Shown: positions 8,976 to 20,000, numbered from the stretch's first letter. The stretch is 64,000 nt of DNA from an uncultured Acetobacteraceae bacterium (GCA_903895595.1 CAITUP010000141.1:26037-90036), one strand, 5' to 3'. Made by a program: numbers and translations. The notes: generated from the sequence alone by a model not told the origin.

Positions 8976-10928
8976 TTAGTCATCCAGGAAGCTGCGCAGC
9001 TTCCGGCTCCGGCTCGGGTGTTTCAGCTTGCGCAGCGCCTTCGCCTCGATCTGGCGGATACGCTCGCGAGTCACGTTGAACTGCTGGCCGACTTCTTCCA
9101 GCGTGTGATCGGTGTTCATCCCGATGCCGAAGCGCATGCGCAGCACGCGTTCCTCACGCGGCGTCAGCGACGACAGCACCCGTGTGGTAGCCTCGCGCAG
9201 GTTGGCCTGAATCGCCGCATCCAGCGGAATGACCGCCGCCTTGTCCTCGATGAAATCGCCGAGATGCGAATCTTCTTCGTCGCCGATCGGCGTTTCCAGG
9301 CTGATCGGCTCTTTCGCGATTTTCAGAACCTTGCGCACTTTTTCCAGCGGCATGCCAAGCTTCTCGGCAAGCTCTTCCGGGGCGGGCTCGCGGCCGATTT
9401 CGTGCAGCATCTGGCGCGACGTGCGCACCAGTTTGTTGATCGTCTCGATCATGTGCACGGGAATGCGGATCGTGCGCGCCTGATCGGCGATCGAACGCGT
9501 GATCGCCTGCCGGATCCACCAGGTCGCGTAGGTGGAGAATTTGTAGCCACGACGGTATTCGAACTTATCCACCGCCTTCATCAACCCGATATTTCCCTCC
9601 TGGATCAAATCCAGGAACTGCAAACCGCGGTTGGTGTACTTCTTGGCGATGGAGATCACGAGGCGCAGGTTGGCCTCGATCATCTCTTTCTTGGCGCGGG
9701 CACTGTCGCGCTCGCCGCGAGACACCGTGACGTAGACGCGACGGAATTCGTCGATCGGCAGGCTGGCATCGGTGGCCACGGCGGAAATCTGGCCGCGGAT
9801 GTTGCCGATATCGGTGTAATGCTTCGCAGCGAACAGCCGCCAGCCTTTGCCCGTCAGCTGGCTCACGCGTTCCAGCCAGTTCGGGTCCAGCTCGGCGCCG
9901 CGATAGTTCTTCAGGAACTCCTCGCGGTTGACCTTGCAGCCTTCCGCCATGCGCATCAGCTGGCCTTCGAGAGTCGTCAGGCGCTGGTTGAGCTGCTTGA
10001 GCTGGGTGACCAACTCCTCGCTCCGGTTGTTGTGCAGGCGGACCTGACCGACCTTCTGAACCAGCTCCTCACGGGTGCGCTCATAGCTTTTTTCCGACCG
10101 GGACGTCATTTCCTCGCCCGAGGTCATGGTCTCCAGCCGGCGGTGCTGCATTTTGTGCAGCTTCTTGTACAGATTCTCGATCTCCTCGAAGTTCGCGAGA
10201 ACCTCGGGCTTCAGTTTCTCTTCCAGCGCCGACAGCGACATGCTGGGGCCGCCGTCCTCATCGTCGGAGTCCATGTCTTCGGCCGGGGGCGTGAAGGCTT
10301 CGACCGGGGGCGCGCCTTCTTCAACCTCGCCAACCGCTTCCGGCGGCGGCGCGCCGGCGCCCTGCGTGGCTTCCAGATCGATGATGTCGCGCAGCAGCAT
10401 CCGCCCAGCCTTGAGCTGGTCGTGCCAGGAGATGATGGCCTTGAACGTCAGCGGGCTTTCGCACAGCCCGTTGATCATCATGTCGCGGCCGGCTTCGATC
10501 CGCTTGGCGATGGCGATTTCGCCCTCACGCGACAGCAGCTCGACGCTGCCCATTTCGCGCAGGTACATGCGGACGGGGTCGTCGGTGCGGCCGAGGCTCG
10601 CTTCGTCGACGTTGCCGGTCTGCTCCTCGGCTTCCTCTTCCTCGGCCTTTTCGGCCTTGGCGACGGGAAGATCGCCTTCTTCGTTTTCCTCGGACTCGAC
10701 GACCTGAATCCCCATTTCGGAGAAATTGGCCATCACGTCTTCGATCTGCTCGGAACTGTTCTGGTCCGGCGGCAGGATGGCGTTCAGCTCATCGAATGTG
10801 ATGTAGCCACGCTCTTTGCCCTTCGCGATAAGCTTCTTGACGGAAGCGGTCTGTACGTCCAGCAGGTTACTCTCCACGTCCTGTTCGGATGTCACGGTTT
10901 CAGAGGCAGTGGCGGGTTTCGTGGCCAT
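8976..10928 (-). CDS. rpoD: RNA polymerase primary sigma factor RpoD (sigma-70)
   Basis: 650 residues, the usual alphaproteobacterial length. Region 1.1 is at the N-terminus ([20 protein letters not shown]). Region 1.2 is [22 protein letters not shown] long acidic non-conserved region precedes region 2 ([20 protein letters not shown]), which recognises the -10 element. Region 4.2 ([19 protein letters not shown]) recognises -35. It directs housekeeping transcription. It follows dnaG by 45 nt on the same strand, as in the conserved macromolecular-synthesis block yqeY-dnaG-rpoD. Confidence 0.97.
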   Translation of the reverse strand: MATKPATASETVTSEQDVESNLLDVQTASVKKLIAKGKERGYITFDELNAILPPDQNSSEQIEDVMANFSEMGIQVVESEENEEGDLPVAKAEKAEEEEAEEQTGNVDEASLGRTDDPVRMYLREMGSVELLSREGEIAIAKRIEAGRDMMINGLCESPLTFKAIISWHDQLKAGRMLLRDIIDLEATQGAGAPPPEAVGEVEEGAPPVEAFTPPAEDMDSDDEDGGPSMSLSALEEKLKPEVLANFEEIENLYKKLHKMQHRRLETMTSGEEMTSRSEKSYERTREELVQKVGQVRLHNNRSEELVTQLKQLNQRLTTLEGQLMRMAEGCKVNREEFLKNYRGAELDPNWLERVSQLTGKGWRLFAAKHYTDIGNIRGQISAVATDASLPIDEFRRVYVTVSRGERDSARAKKEMIEANLRLVISIAKKYTNRGLQFLDLIQEGNIGLMKAVDKFEYRRGYKFSTYATWWIRQAITRSIADQARTIRIPVHMIETINKLVRTSRQMLHEIGREPAPEELAEKLGMPLEKVRKVLKIAKEPISLETPIGDEEDSHLGDFIEDKAAVIPLDAAIQANLREATTRVLSSLTPREERVLRMRFGIGMNTDHTLEEVGQQFNVTRERIRQIEAKALRKLKHPSRSRKLRSFLDD

Positions 10929-10973
10929 CGGTCAAGACACTCCTAATCTCAATGCGGGCTCGCGCCCCGTTCG

Positions 10974-12809
10974 TCACGCGGCGGCGAGATCGATCCCATC
11001 CGGATCGCCACGCAGCACCTTCAACAAGGCTTCCTTCAAGGCAACCAGACGTCGCGCGGTATCGCCCGTGAGGTTTCGCGCGACCTCGGCTTCCGCCAAA
11101 GTCAGCTCTTCCCGCAAGCGGTCCACGTTCAGGAACCCGAAGATATGCCACCAACCCGTCGCGGCTTCCGCCGGCATGGCCGCGGCGGCCGCGCATTCCG
11201 GTAAGGGAACCGGAACCGGCGCCATGACCTGACCGACATCCGCCGTTAGCCCAGCCGATGACAGGTGGTCCATCAGGTCTTGAGAGTCAAGGTGATCTCT
11301 TTCACCGGCCCATTCCCGCAATGCATTGCGCACCCGCGCGAGGCCGTCGGTCAGCTCCAATTCGGCGTAGGCATGTTCCACATCGTGCAGCAAATGCGGG
11401 TGTCGGATCAGGATGGCGGTCAGGATGCGGGCACGTTCCTGGGCGGTGATGTCCAAAGCAGGATGCGGCCGAGGGCCGGTGCGCACCGGCGGCGGAGCAA
11501 AACCGGGAAATTTGCGGCCAGAGGTAAAACCGCGCCTGGCGGAGGCCGGTCGCTGCCGGCTGGCGAAAAATTTGTCCAGGAATGTGCTGCGGTATTCGCT
11601 CGCCAAGGATTTGTCGGGGATCCGCTTGGCGGCTTCTTCCAACCGGGTGCGGAACGCCGCGCGCAGTTCCGGTGTGGAATCGCCGTTGGCTTGCCGCAGC
11701 AAATCGAACAGCGCGTCGGCCAACGGCGCGGCTGCTGCCAACACGGCGTCGAAACCGGCCTTTCCTTGCCGACGCACCAGACTGTCCGGGTCCTCACCGG
11801 CGGGCAGAGTCGCCAGTTTCAACGTCTTGTCCGACGCCAGCAGCGGCAGGGCCAGTTCCGCCGCGCGTGCCGCCGCGCGCCCGCCGGCCGCGTCGCCGTC
11901 GAAGCACAGGACCGGCATCGGCGAAAGGTGCCACAGTTCCTCCAGCTGCTCTTCGGTCAAAGCGGTGCCGAGCGGGGCGACGGCGCCGGCGAAGCCGGCT
12001 TGGGCGAGGGCGATGACGTCCATGTAACCCTCGACCACCACCAAAGTGGCGCCGGCCCGCATGCCTGCGCGTGCCAGATCGAGGCCGTAGAGGTTGCGGC
12101 GCTTCGAAAACAGCGGGGTTTCCGGCCCGTTGACGTATTTCGGCTGGCCGTCGCCCATGATGCGGCCGCCGAAACTGATCGTGCGGCCGCGGCGGTCGCG
12201 GATCGGGAACATGACGCGGTTGAAGAACAGGTCGTAGACCCGGCCGGAGTCCTCATCCCGCCGCATCAAGCCGGATTCGACCAGTTGGTCCTGGGTGATC
12301 CCGTCGCGGGTCAGATCGGCGGCCAAGGCGCCGCGCCCCTCGCCCGACCAGCCGAGGCCGAAGCGCTTGATGGTTTCTTCGGTCAGGCCGCGGCGGAGCA
12401 GGTAGTCCAGTGCGGTGCGGCCTTCCGGCAGGAATAGCCGGCGCTGATAGGCGGTTTCAGCGGCTTGCAGGACGGTGACGAGCGTATGCCGCTCGCGTTC
12501 CGCCTCCGCCGCTTCCGGGGTGGGTTTGGGGACATCGAGGCCGGCCTCGGAGGCAAGCTGTTCCACCGCCTCCATGAATCCCGCGCCCTGGCTTTGCATG
12601 ACGAAGCCGATGGCATCGCCGTGGGCGCCGCAGCCGAAGCAGTGGAAATGGTCGTCGTAGACATAGAAGCTGGGGGATTTCTCCCCATGGAAGGGGCAAC
12701 ATCCCTTCCAATTCCGCCCGGACCGAGCCAAGCGGACCCGCCGCCCAATGACGGCTGCGATCGGCGTGCGGCCGCGTAGTTCGTCCAGAAAATTGGGCGG
12801 CAGTGCCAT
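10974..12809 (-). CDS. dnaG: DNA primase DnaG
   Basis: 611 residues. It synthesises RNA primers for replication with DnaB helicase. The N-terminal CHC2 zinc finger is visible (CPFHGEKSPS ... HFHCFGCGAHGD, residues ~38-66). The TOPRIM domain carries VVVEGYMDVIAL and the FDGDAAG acidic motif, which bind catalytic metal. The C-terminal third is the variable helicase-interaction domain. ATG 12809 shares one base with the stop of yqeY (TGATG), indicating translational coupling. rpoD follows downstream. Confidence 0.97.
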   Translation of the reverse strand: MALPPNFLDELRGRTPIAAVIGRRVRLARSGRNWKGCCPFHGEKSPSFYVYDDHFHCFGCGAHGDAIGFVMQSQGAGFMEAVEQLASEAGLDVPKPTPEAAEAERERHTLVTVLQAAETAYQRRLFLPEGRTALDYLLRRGLTEETIKRFGLGWSGEGRGALAADLTRDGITQDQLVESGLMRRDEDSGRVYDLFFNRVMFPIRDRRGRTISFGGRIMGDGQPKYVNGPETPLFSKRRNLYGLDLARAGMRAGATLVVVEGYMDVIALAQAGFAGAVAPLGTALTEEQLEELWHLSPMPVLCFDGDAAGGRAAARAAELALPLLASDKTLKLATLPAGEDPDSLVRRQGKAGFDAVLAAAAPLADALFDLLRQANGDSTPELRAAFRTRLEEAAKRIPDKSLASEYRSTFLDKFFASRQRPASARRGFTSGRKFPGFAPPPVRTGPRPHPALDITAQERARILTAILIRHPHLLHDVEHAYAELELTDGLARVRNALREWAGERDHLDSQDLMDHLSSAGLTADVGQVMAPVPVPLPECAAAAAMPAEAATGWWHIFGFLNVDRLREELTLAEAEVARNLTGDTARRLVALKEALLKVLRGDPDGIDLAAA

Positions 12810-13267
12810 CAGGCGGACAGCTTCGCTTTCACGATCGGGCCAGCCTTGGCCATGTCCAGCGTCGCGGCATATTTCGCCCGCAGCACGGCCATGACCTTGC
12901 CCATGTCCTTAATGCTGGCAGCGCCGGCCTCGGCGATGGCGTCTGCTACGGCCTGTTCCATCGCAGAATCGTCCATCTGCTGGGGCAAGAAGCCCTCGAT
13001 CACCGCGATCTCGGCCTCTTCCTTCGCCACCAGCTCGGGGCGGTTGCCTTGGCGATATAGGTCCATGGACTCGCGGCGGGATTTCACCATGCCGCGCAAA
13101 GCAGACAGGATTTCCTCATCCGGCACCTTGTCGACGCCCTTGGGGCGGGCGGCGATATCGCTGTCCTTCACTTTGGACAGGATCATACGAAGCGTGGACG
13201 TGCGGGGTGCGTCGTGAGCACGCATCGCGATCTTAAGCTGCTCGGAAAATTGGTCGCGGATACTCAT
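12809..13267 (-). CDS. yqeY: GatB/YqeY-family protein
   Basis: 152 residues, full length for YqeY. The protein is helical and similar to the tail domain of GatB (tRNA amidotransferase) and binds RNA in some models; its function is not established. Family-typical segments include RTSTLRMILSKVKDSDIAAR, YRQGNRPELVAKEEAEI, and EGFLPQQM, with GKVMAVLRAKYAATLDM near the end. It is first in the yqeY-dnaG-rpoD block. The 84-nt gap upstream (13268-13351) should hold the promoter of the block. Confidence 0.92.
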   Translation of the reverse strand: MSIRDQFSEQLKIAMRAHDAPRTSTLRMILSKVKDSDIAARPKGVDKVPDEEILSALRGMVKSRRESMDLYRQGNRPELVAKEEAEIAVIEGFLPQQMDDSAMEQAVADAIAEAGAASIKDMGKVMAVLRAKYAATLDMAKAGPIVKAKLSA

Positions 13268-13351
13268 GGTGCCCTCCGGGTGCGGATTGTCTCTATAACA
13301 GGAAATCCGCCCCGGAGGGGAACCGAGTCGTTGTCGTTCCGCGCGAACGGA

Positions 13352-13906
13352 TCAGGCGGTGAACGTATCCACCTTACCGTCCAGCCCCATCAGGCCAGTT
13401 TCCACCGTCAGATCCTTATGACGTTCAGCCATCACGGCTCGGAATTCGGCGAACACCTTCTTATGGGTCTCGTTCTCCTTCTCGCGGGTGGCGATAGAGT
13501 CCGGGCCATAGGCGATGCCGGCGGCGCCGCATTCCCGATGGTTCAGCACGATGACCTTGGGGATGTGGTGCAGAGAGATGGAGGCGGCCAAATTCTCCCA
13601 ATACGCGGGGCGCCAGGTCTTGAACGGTTCGGCGACCACGGCGATGGACGCCCCGGCGAGGCTGATCTGGCTGTATTTGCCCGCCAAATGCCGGTCCCGC
13701 ATGTAGTTCAAGGTGTTTTCCGGGAAGCGCGGATCGATGCAGGTCAGCAGCAGGGCTTCGTAGTTGCCGCTGGCCGCGCCGGCGAAGCGGGGCAGCAGCG
13801 CGGTCGCGCCGAGCGCTCCTGCGAGGCCGAACAGGCTGCGGCGCGCGAGACGGGGGGAAGGGGTGCAGCAGGCGCAAAGCAGTGTATGCAAGGTTGGATC
13901 GGTCAT
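13352..13906 (-). CDS. Beta-carbonic-anhydrase-like protein with Tat-type signal
   Basis: 184 residues from ATG 13906, preceded by AGGAGCG. A twin-arginine-like signal (ARRSLFGLAGALGAT, residues ~20-35) ends at AGAA, predicting export. The mature part holds the zinc motifs of beta-carbonic anhydrases: CIDPRF (C-x-D-x-R) and NHRECGAAG (H-x-x-C). The core is short and the sequence between motifs differs from classical enzymes, so it may be a carbonic-anhydrase relative with altered activity. It could interconvert CO2 and bicarbonate in the periplasm. It is divergent from carA, whose product consumes bicarbonate; a link is speculative. Confidence 0.8.
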   Translation of the reverse strand: MTDPTLHTLLCACCTPSPRLARRSLFGLAGALGATALLPRFAGAASGNYEALLLTCIDPRFPENTLNYMRDRHLAGKYSQISLAGASIAVVAEPFKTWRPAYWENLAASISLHHIPKVIVLNHRECGAAGIAYGPDSIATREKENETHKKVFAEFRAVMAERHKDLTVETGLMGLDGKVDTFTA

Positions 13907-14055
13907 GGAGCGCTCCTGTTTGTTGTAAGTCTGCCGATAGGTGCAACGGTAGCATGCGCTGCAACCGAGCGCAACCGGATTGTCCGTTGGGATGGAATTT
14001 CCGTCCTGTCGACAAACTCCTTGGCGACGGAAAAAATTTCCGGTAGCCTCTCGGC

Positions 14056-15420
14056 ATGTCAATCCGCATCGATCTCATCATCGACCGCCTCGGCGGGCCC
14101 GAAGCTGCCGCGCGCCTGACGGGCGTCAGCACCGAAGCCGTGCGTAAGTGGCGTCAGGCCGGCTTCGTCCCGTCCCGTCACTGGCCGAGCGTGATTGCCG
14201 CGACCGGATTTACCCTGGCCGATTTGCAGGCCGAACCCGTCGGAGAGAAACCCGCCATGACCGATGTGCCCCCCGGTGCCACCGCCGCTCTGATTTTGGC
14301 CGATGGCGCCGTGTTCTGGGGCCGTGGCTTCGGCGCCCACACGCCGTCGGAGAACCCGGTGGGCGAGGTGTGCTTCAACACCGGCATGACCGGGTATCAG
14401 GAGACTCTGACCGACCCGTCCTATGCCGGGCAGATCATCACTTTCACCTTCCCGCATATCGGCAACGTCGGCACGAACAATGAGGACCTGGAAGCGGGTG
14501 GGATTTCCGCGCGCGGTCTGGTGATCAAGCAGGATATCACCGAACCGTCCAACTGGCGTTCGATCCAGCATCTGGACGGTTGGTTGAAGACGCGTGGCAT
14601 TACTGGCGTGTCGGGCGTGGATACGCGCGCGATCACGGCTCGCATCCGCGACGGTGGGGCGCCGACGGGCGTGCTGGCGTTTCCGGCCGATGGGCGGTTC
14701 GATGTGGCGGCACTGACGGCGCGGGCCGCGGCTTGGCCGGGGCTGGAGGGGATGGACCTCGCGAAGGATGTCACCTGCGCGCAGACCTACGGGTGGGATG
14801 AGACGCAGTGGGAATGGGGCGTCGGTCAGGGTCGCCAGACCGCGCCGAAGCATCATGTGGTCGCGGTGGATTTCGGGGCGAAGCGGAACATTCTGCGGTG
14901 CTTGGCCTCGGCCGGGTGCCGGGTCACGGTGGTGCCGGCGACGGCGTCGGCCGAGGATATTCTGCGGCACAAGCCGGACGGTGTGTTCCTGTCCAACGGA
15001 CCCGGCGATCCGGCGGCGACGGGGGTTTACGCGGTGCCGGCGATCCAGGGCGTGCTGGCGGCGGGACTGCCGGTGTTCGGGATTTGCCTCGGGCATCAGC
15101 TGCTGGCGCGGGCGCTGGGGGCTTCCACGTATAAGATGGAGCGCGGGCATCGCGGGGCGAATCAGCCGGTGAAGGATCTGACGACGGGGAAGGTGGAGAT
15201 CACGTCGCAGAACCACGGGTTCGCGGTGGATTTGAAGACGTTGCCCGCGACGGTGGAGGCGACGCATGTGTCGCTGTTCGACGGGTCGAACGAGGGCTTG
15301 GCGTGTACCGATCGCCCGGCGTTTTCCGTTCAGTATCACCCGGAAGCGAGCCCGGGCCCGTCCGATAGCCATTATTTGTTCGGGCGTTTCGTGGAGATGA
15401 TCGAGCGGGTCCGGGGGTGA
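14056..15420 (+). CDS. carA: Carbamoyl-phosphate synthase small subunit, with N-terminal HTH-like extension
   Basis: Glutaminase subunit of carbamoyl-phosphate synthase; it supplies ammonia from glutamine for pyrimidine and arginine synthesis. The CarA body begins at MTDVPPGATAA (ATG 14257, preceded by GGAGAG). The frame continues upstream without a stop to ATG 14056, adding 67 residues that look like a helix-turn-helix: GGPEAAARLTGVSTEAV then KWRQAGFVPSRHW. The amidotransferase domain has GICLGHQ (Cys344 from the long start) and the His/Glu pair in QYHPEASPGP. Either the long fusion or two alternative products is possible. The 3' end abuts a small gene (TGAGATG). Confidence 0.93.
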   Translation: MSIRIDLIIDRLGGPEAAARLTGVSTEAVRKWRQAGFVPSRHWPSVIAATGFTLADLQAEPVGEKPAMTDVPPGATAALILADGAVFWGRGFGAHTPSENPVGEVCFNTGMTGYQETLTDPSYAGQIITFTFPHIGNVGTNNEDLEAGGISARGLVIKQDITEPSNWRSIQHLDGWLKTRGITGVSGVDTRAITARIRDGGAPTGVLAFPADGRFDVAALTARAAAWPGLEGMDLAKDVTCAQTYGWDETQWEWGVGQGRQTAPKHHVVAVDFGAKRNILRCLASAGCRVTVVPATASAEDILRHKPDGVFLSNGPGDPAATGVYAVPAIQGVLAAGLPVFGICLGHQLLARALGASTYKMERGHRGANQPVKDLTTGKVEITSQNHGFAVDLKTLPATVEATHVSLFDGSNEGLACTDRPAFSVQYHPEASPGPSDSHYLFGRFVEMIERVRG

Positions 15421-15421
15421 G

Positions 15422-15742
15422 ATGGACGCTGTCCAGTTGCTTCTGACCACGGCCCTGACGCATCGGATCGACGAACCGAACATTGAGGCGGGGTTCGAGC
15501 GGTTCTCCGCGCTGACTGGCAGCTCGGTCGGATACGGTGCGTTTTGCGATGCGGTCGCAGCGTGTGTGCGCGACAAGCTGGTGCGTGAGCCGGTTCGGCT
15601 GCCGGAAGGGGCGTTGCAGTGCCATTGGCATTTGGAATTGACGCCTGCCGGGGTTGGGGCGGCGCGGACAATGTCCGTTGGTCCTTGCAGCCGGCTGAAT
15701 TCCCCGAATGTTGACGCCTTAGGTTGGGTCGGGAGGTCATGA
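15422..15742 (+). CDS. Small hypothetical protein behind carA
   Basis: 106 residues; the ATG comes one base after the carA stop, which suggests translational coupling. The product is unrecognised: a helical N-terminal half (MDAVQLLLTTALTHRIDEPN, then FERFSALTGSSVGYGAFCD) and a less convincing tail from residue ~85. The N-terminal half looks like real coding sequence. The last ~25 residues may be read-through into non-coding DNA. No motif or signal peptide is seen. Confidence 0.45.
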   Translation: MDAVQLLLTTALTHRIDEPNIEAGFERFSALTGSSVGYGAFCDAVAACVRDKLVREPVRLPEGALQCHWHLELTPAGVGAARTMSVGPCSRLNSPNVDALGWVGRS

Positions 15743-15825
15743 GTACTCGCTTCATCTCGGTCCGGCATGAAGGCTCGATGCAGGCCGAGCATCGCAGGCG
15801 CACCGGAATAGCGGCAATTTATGCT

Positions 15826-15868
15826 TTTAGGTGGACATTCTCACCTAAATTGGTAAACTTCATCTAAA
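15826..15868 (+). promoter_or_regulatory. Palindromic operator-like site before the AAA ATPase gene
   Basis: TTTAGGTG (15826-15833) and CACCTAAA (15842-15849) form a perfect 8-bp inverted repeat with an 8-nt spacer. A third half-site, CATCTAAA (15861-15868), lies 19 bp downstream and runs into the start ATG. The patch is AT-rich compared with its surroundings. The arrangement is that of a dimeric repressor site overlapping promoter and start codon. No Shine-Dalgarno is visible, so the transcript may be leaderless. Confidence 0.55.
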
Positions 15869-17067
15869 TGAACCCCGTTCGCAATCCCTTCTCCGCTGGC
15901 GCTGGTGTTCAACCCCCAGAATTGGTTGGAAGGCAACCAATTTTGGAGCATGCTCGGGTCATGCTGGAGCGTTTGCGTGTCGGCCGCAGCGCCAAAAGCT
16001 TTATAGCGGTTGGATTACGCGGGGTAGGTAAAACCGTGTTGCTGAATCGGGTACGCGATTTGGCGGAACGCGCTGGGTGTAAGCCCGTTTTCATTGAGGC
16101 GCATGAGCAGAAATCACTGCCGGAACTGTTGGTCCCAAGTTTGCGAGAACTGTTGCTGGAGCTAGATCGCCTCGGTGCCGTCAGCGACCAAGTGAAGCGG
16201 GGTCTGCGCGTACTGCGCAGTTTCATGTCGGGAGTCAAACTGCGATACGGGGAAGCGGAGTTGTCGCTCGGCGTGGACCCAGAGGTTGGGACCGCCGACA
16301 GCGGCGATCTCGAAGCCGATTTGCCGACGTTGTTTTTGGCCGTCGGCAAGGCTGCGGCGGCGCGATCGGTCGTTGTCGTTATCTTGATCGATGAACTGCA
16401 ATATTTATCCGTGCGGGACATGAGCGCGTTGATCATGGCGCTCCACCGTGTCGTGCAGAACAGTCTGCCATTAATGTTGGTCGCGGCGGGATTGCCTCAG
16501 GTCGTTGGTCTCAGTGGCCGATCCAAGTCCTATGCGGAACGATTGTTCGATTTTCCGCCCCTTGACGCGCTGCCGCCGGAGGACGCGATTCGGGCCTTGG
16601 AACTGCCCGTCGAAAAGGAAGGCGCGCAATTCGACTCCGACGCATTGATCGAGATTGTGCGCATAACCCAAGGTTATCCATATTTCCTACAGGAATGGGG
16701 CTATCAGACCTGGAATATCGCACGCTCGAACCTGATCAAATTGACCGATGTGCGAGCGGCGTCCGATTTAGCGATCAAGCGGCTCGACGAAAGCTTTTTC
16801 CGGGTGCGCTTCGATCGTCTGACACCCCGGGAAAAGGACTATCTGCGCGCGATGGCCGAGATTGGCCCAGGACCGCATCGTTCCGGCGATATTGCGGAGA
16901 TTTTGGGCATCCGAATACAGAATATCGGCCCGCTTCGCAGCGCACTGATCCATAAGGGCATGATCTACAGCCCGTCGCACGGCGACACAGCCTTTACGGT
17001 ACCGCTATTCGATGAATTCCTGCGCCGAACCATTCCCGTTTGGCAAACCCCATACAAGAAGCAATAG
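15868..17067 (+). CDS. AAA/STAND-like ATP-binding protein
   Basis: 399 residues. Walker A is GLRGVGKT at 49-56 and Walker [14 protein letters not shown] has Asp175/Glu176. A sensor-like segment VAAGLPQV and a winged-helix-like C-terminal part follow ([30 protein letters not shown]). This is the layout of the archaeal-type ATPase/ORC-like family, widespread as single accessory genes. GC content seems lower than in the flanking carA and carB, and the gene sits between them with its own palindromic control site, suggesting insertion by transfer. No toxin or nuclease partner is adjacent except the small unknown gene upstream. Function is unknown; roles in defence or regulation are guesses. Confidence 0.85.
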   Translation: MNPVRNPFSAGAGVQPPELVGRQPILEHARVMLERLRVGRSAKSFIAVGLRGVGKTVLLNRVRDLAERAGCKPVFIEAHEQKSLPELLVPSLRELLLELDRLGAVSDQVKRGLRVLRSFMSGVKLRYGEAELSLGVDPEVGTADSGDLEADLPTLFLAVGKAAAARSVVVVILIDELQYLSVRDMSALIMALHRVVQNSLPLMLVAAGLPQVVGLSGRSKSYAERLFDFPPLDALPPEDAIRALELPVEKEGAQFDSDALIEIVRITQGYPYFLQEWGYQTWNIARSNLIKLTDVRAASDLAIKRLDESFFRVRFDRLTPREKDYLRAMAEIGPGPHRSGDIAEILGIRIQNIGPLRSALIHKGMIYSPSHGDTAFTVPLFDEFLRRTIPVWQTPYKKQ

Positions 17068-17075
17068 GCGATACG

Positions 17076-20000
17076 ATGCCCAAACGCACCGACCTCAAAT
17101 CCATCATGATCATCGGCGCCGGCCCCATCGTCATCGGGCAGGCCTGCGAATTCGACTACTCCGGCGCTCAGGCCTGCAAAGCCTTGAAAGCCGAGGGCTA
17201 TCGCGTGATCCTGGTAAACTCCAACCCCGCCACCATCATGACCGACCCCGGTCTGGCGGATGCCACCTATATCGAGCCGATCACGCCGGAGATGGTCGAA
17301 AAGATCATCGCCAAGGAACGCCCCGACGCGATCCTGCCGACCATGGGCGGGCAGACCGCGCTGAACACGGCGATGAAGCTGGATGCCTCCGGCGCGTTGA
17401 AGAAGTACGGCGTCGAACTGATCGGCGCCAAGGCCGACGTGATCGACCGCGCGGAAGATCGGCTGAAGTTCCGCGACGCCATGTCGGAAATCGGGATCGA
17501 GTCCCCCCGCTCCACCATCGCTCACACGATGGAGGAAGCCCGCGCCGGCTTGGCGCTCACCGGCCTTCCTGCCGTCATCCGCCCCAGCTTCACCCTCGGC
17601 GGCACCGGCGGCGGCATCGCATACAACAAAGAAGAATTCGAACAGATCGTCGCCGGCGGTCTCGAAGCCTCCCCCACTACCGAAGTGCTGATCGAAGAAT
17701 CCGTCCTCGGCTGGAAAGAGTACGAAATGGAGGTCGTCCGCGACTCCAAGGACAACTGCATCATTATCTGCTCGATCGAGAACGTGGATCCGATGGGCAT
17801 CCACACGGGCGACAGCGTTACCGTCGCGCCGGCCCTGACGCTGACCGACAAAGAATACCAACGGATGCGCGACGCCTCGATCGCCTGCCTGCGCAAGATC
17901 GGCGTCGATACCGGCGGATCGAACGTGCAGTTCGGCTTGAACCCGGCCGATGGGCGCATGGTGGTGATCGAGATGAACCCGCGCGTGTCGCGGTCCTCGG
18001 CGCTGGCGTCCAAAGCGACGGGCTTCCCGATCGCCAAAATCGCCGCCAAGCTCGCAGTCGGCTACACGCTGGATGAGCTGACCAACGACATCACCATGGT
18101 CACCCCGGCCTCGTTCGAGCCCACTATCGACTACGTCGTGGTCAAAATCCCGCGCTTCACGTTTGAGAAATTCCCCGGCACCCCGGCGTTGCTGACCACG
18201 TCCATGAAATCCGTGGGTGAGGCGATGGCCATCGGCCGGTCCTTCGCCGAAGCCCTGCAAAAGGGGCTGCGGAGCATGGAAACCGGGTACGCCGGCCTCG
18301 ATCCTGTACCGGCGCCCGGCGACGGCAGCCAGGACGCGTACAGAGCCGCCTTGTCCGCCCCGCGTCCGGACCGGTTGGTCATGGCGGCGCAGGCCATTCG
18401 CGCCGGCCTGTCCATCGAGGACATTCACGACGCCACCAAATTCGACCCCTGGTTTCTGCGGGAACTCGAACGGATCGTCCTCGCCGAACGCGCTGTCGAA
18501 GCCAACGGCCTTCCCACCGAAGCCGGCGCCCTGCGGCGGCTGAAGGCGCTGGGCTTCTCCGACAAGCGTCTGGCGCAGCTGACGAACCAGCCGGAAGAAT
18601 CCGTCGCCGCCAAACGGCAAGCGCTGCACGTCGTCCCCGTCTACAAGCGCATCGACACCTGCGCCGCCGAGTTCGCCTCCGCCACACCCTATATGTATTC
18701 CACTTACGAAGGCGGTTACGGCACGCCGGTCTGCGAGTCCGATCCGACCGACCGGACCAAGATCGTCATCCTCGGCGGCGGCCCGAACCGGATCGGCCAG
18801 GGGATCGAATTCGACTATTGCTGCGTTCACGCCGCCTATGCGCTGAAAGACGCGGGGTTCGAGACCATCATGGTCAACTGCAACCCGGAAACCGTCTCCA
18901 CCGACTACGACACCTCCGACCGGCTGTATTTCGAACCGCTGACGGCCGAGGACGTCATCGCCCTGATCCGCCGCGAACAGCAAAACGGCACGCTGCTGGG
19001 CTGCATCGTGCAGTACGGCGGGCAGACGCCGCTGAAACTGTCGCAGGCGTTGTCCAAGGCGGACATCCCGATCCTGGGCACCAGCGCCGACGCCATCGAC
19101 ATGGCGGAAGACCGGGAACGGTTCCAGCAACTGCTCCACCGCCTCGGCCTGCTGCAGCCGGAGAATGGCATCGCCCGTTCCACCGCCGAAGCGGAAGCCA
19201 TCACCGAACGCATCGGCTATCCCGTCGTCATCCGCCCCAGCTACGTGCTCGGCGGGCGCGCGATGGAAATCGTCTACGACCGCACCGGCCTGCAACGCTA
19301 CATGCGCGAAGCCGTGATCGTGTCCGGCGATAATCCTGTCCTCATCGACCGCTATCTGAACGACGCCATTGAGGTCGATGTCGACTGCATCTGCGACGGC
19401 GACACTGTCTACGTCGCCGGCGTGATGGAACATATCGAGGAAGCCGGCATCCACTCCGGCGACTCCGCGTGCAGCCTGCCGCCCTACACGTTGGCGCCGG
19501 CGATGGTCACCGAACTCAAAGCCGAGACCGAAGCCATGGCGAAAGCCCTGGGCGTCGTGGGGCTGATGAACGTGCAGTATGCCATTCAGGACGACACGAT
19601 CTATGTGCTGGAGGTGAACCCGCGCGCGTCCCGCACGGTCCCGTTCGTCGCCAAGGCTACCGGCGTCCCCGTCGCCAAGATCGGCGCTCGGGTCATGGCC
19701 GGCGCCAAGCTGACGGAGTTCAACCTCGACGACGATTCCATCGCGCCGCACGTCGCTGTGAAGGAAGCCGTCTTCCCCTTCGCCCGTTTCCCTGGCGTGG
19801 ATACGATCCTCGGGCCGGAGATGCGTTCGACCGGCGAAGTCATGGGCCTCGACTCGTCGTTCGAACGCGCCTTCGCCAAAGCCCAGCTCGGTGCCAGCGT
19901 GATCCTGCCGGAGAAAGGCACCGTGTTCCTGTCGGTGAAGGACTCCGACAAGAAAGCGCTGCCCGCTTTGGCCCGCCGGCTGATCGACATGGGCTTCACG

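Noticed and set aside
8964..10946. A 660-codon plus-strand frame opposite rpoD
   Set aside because: Shadow of the highly conserved rpoD; the product has no recognisable domain.
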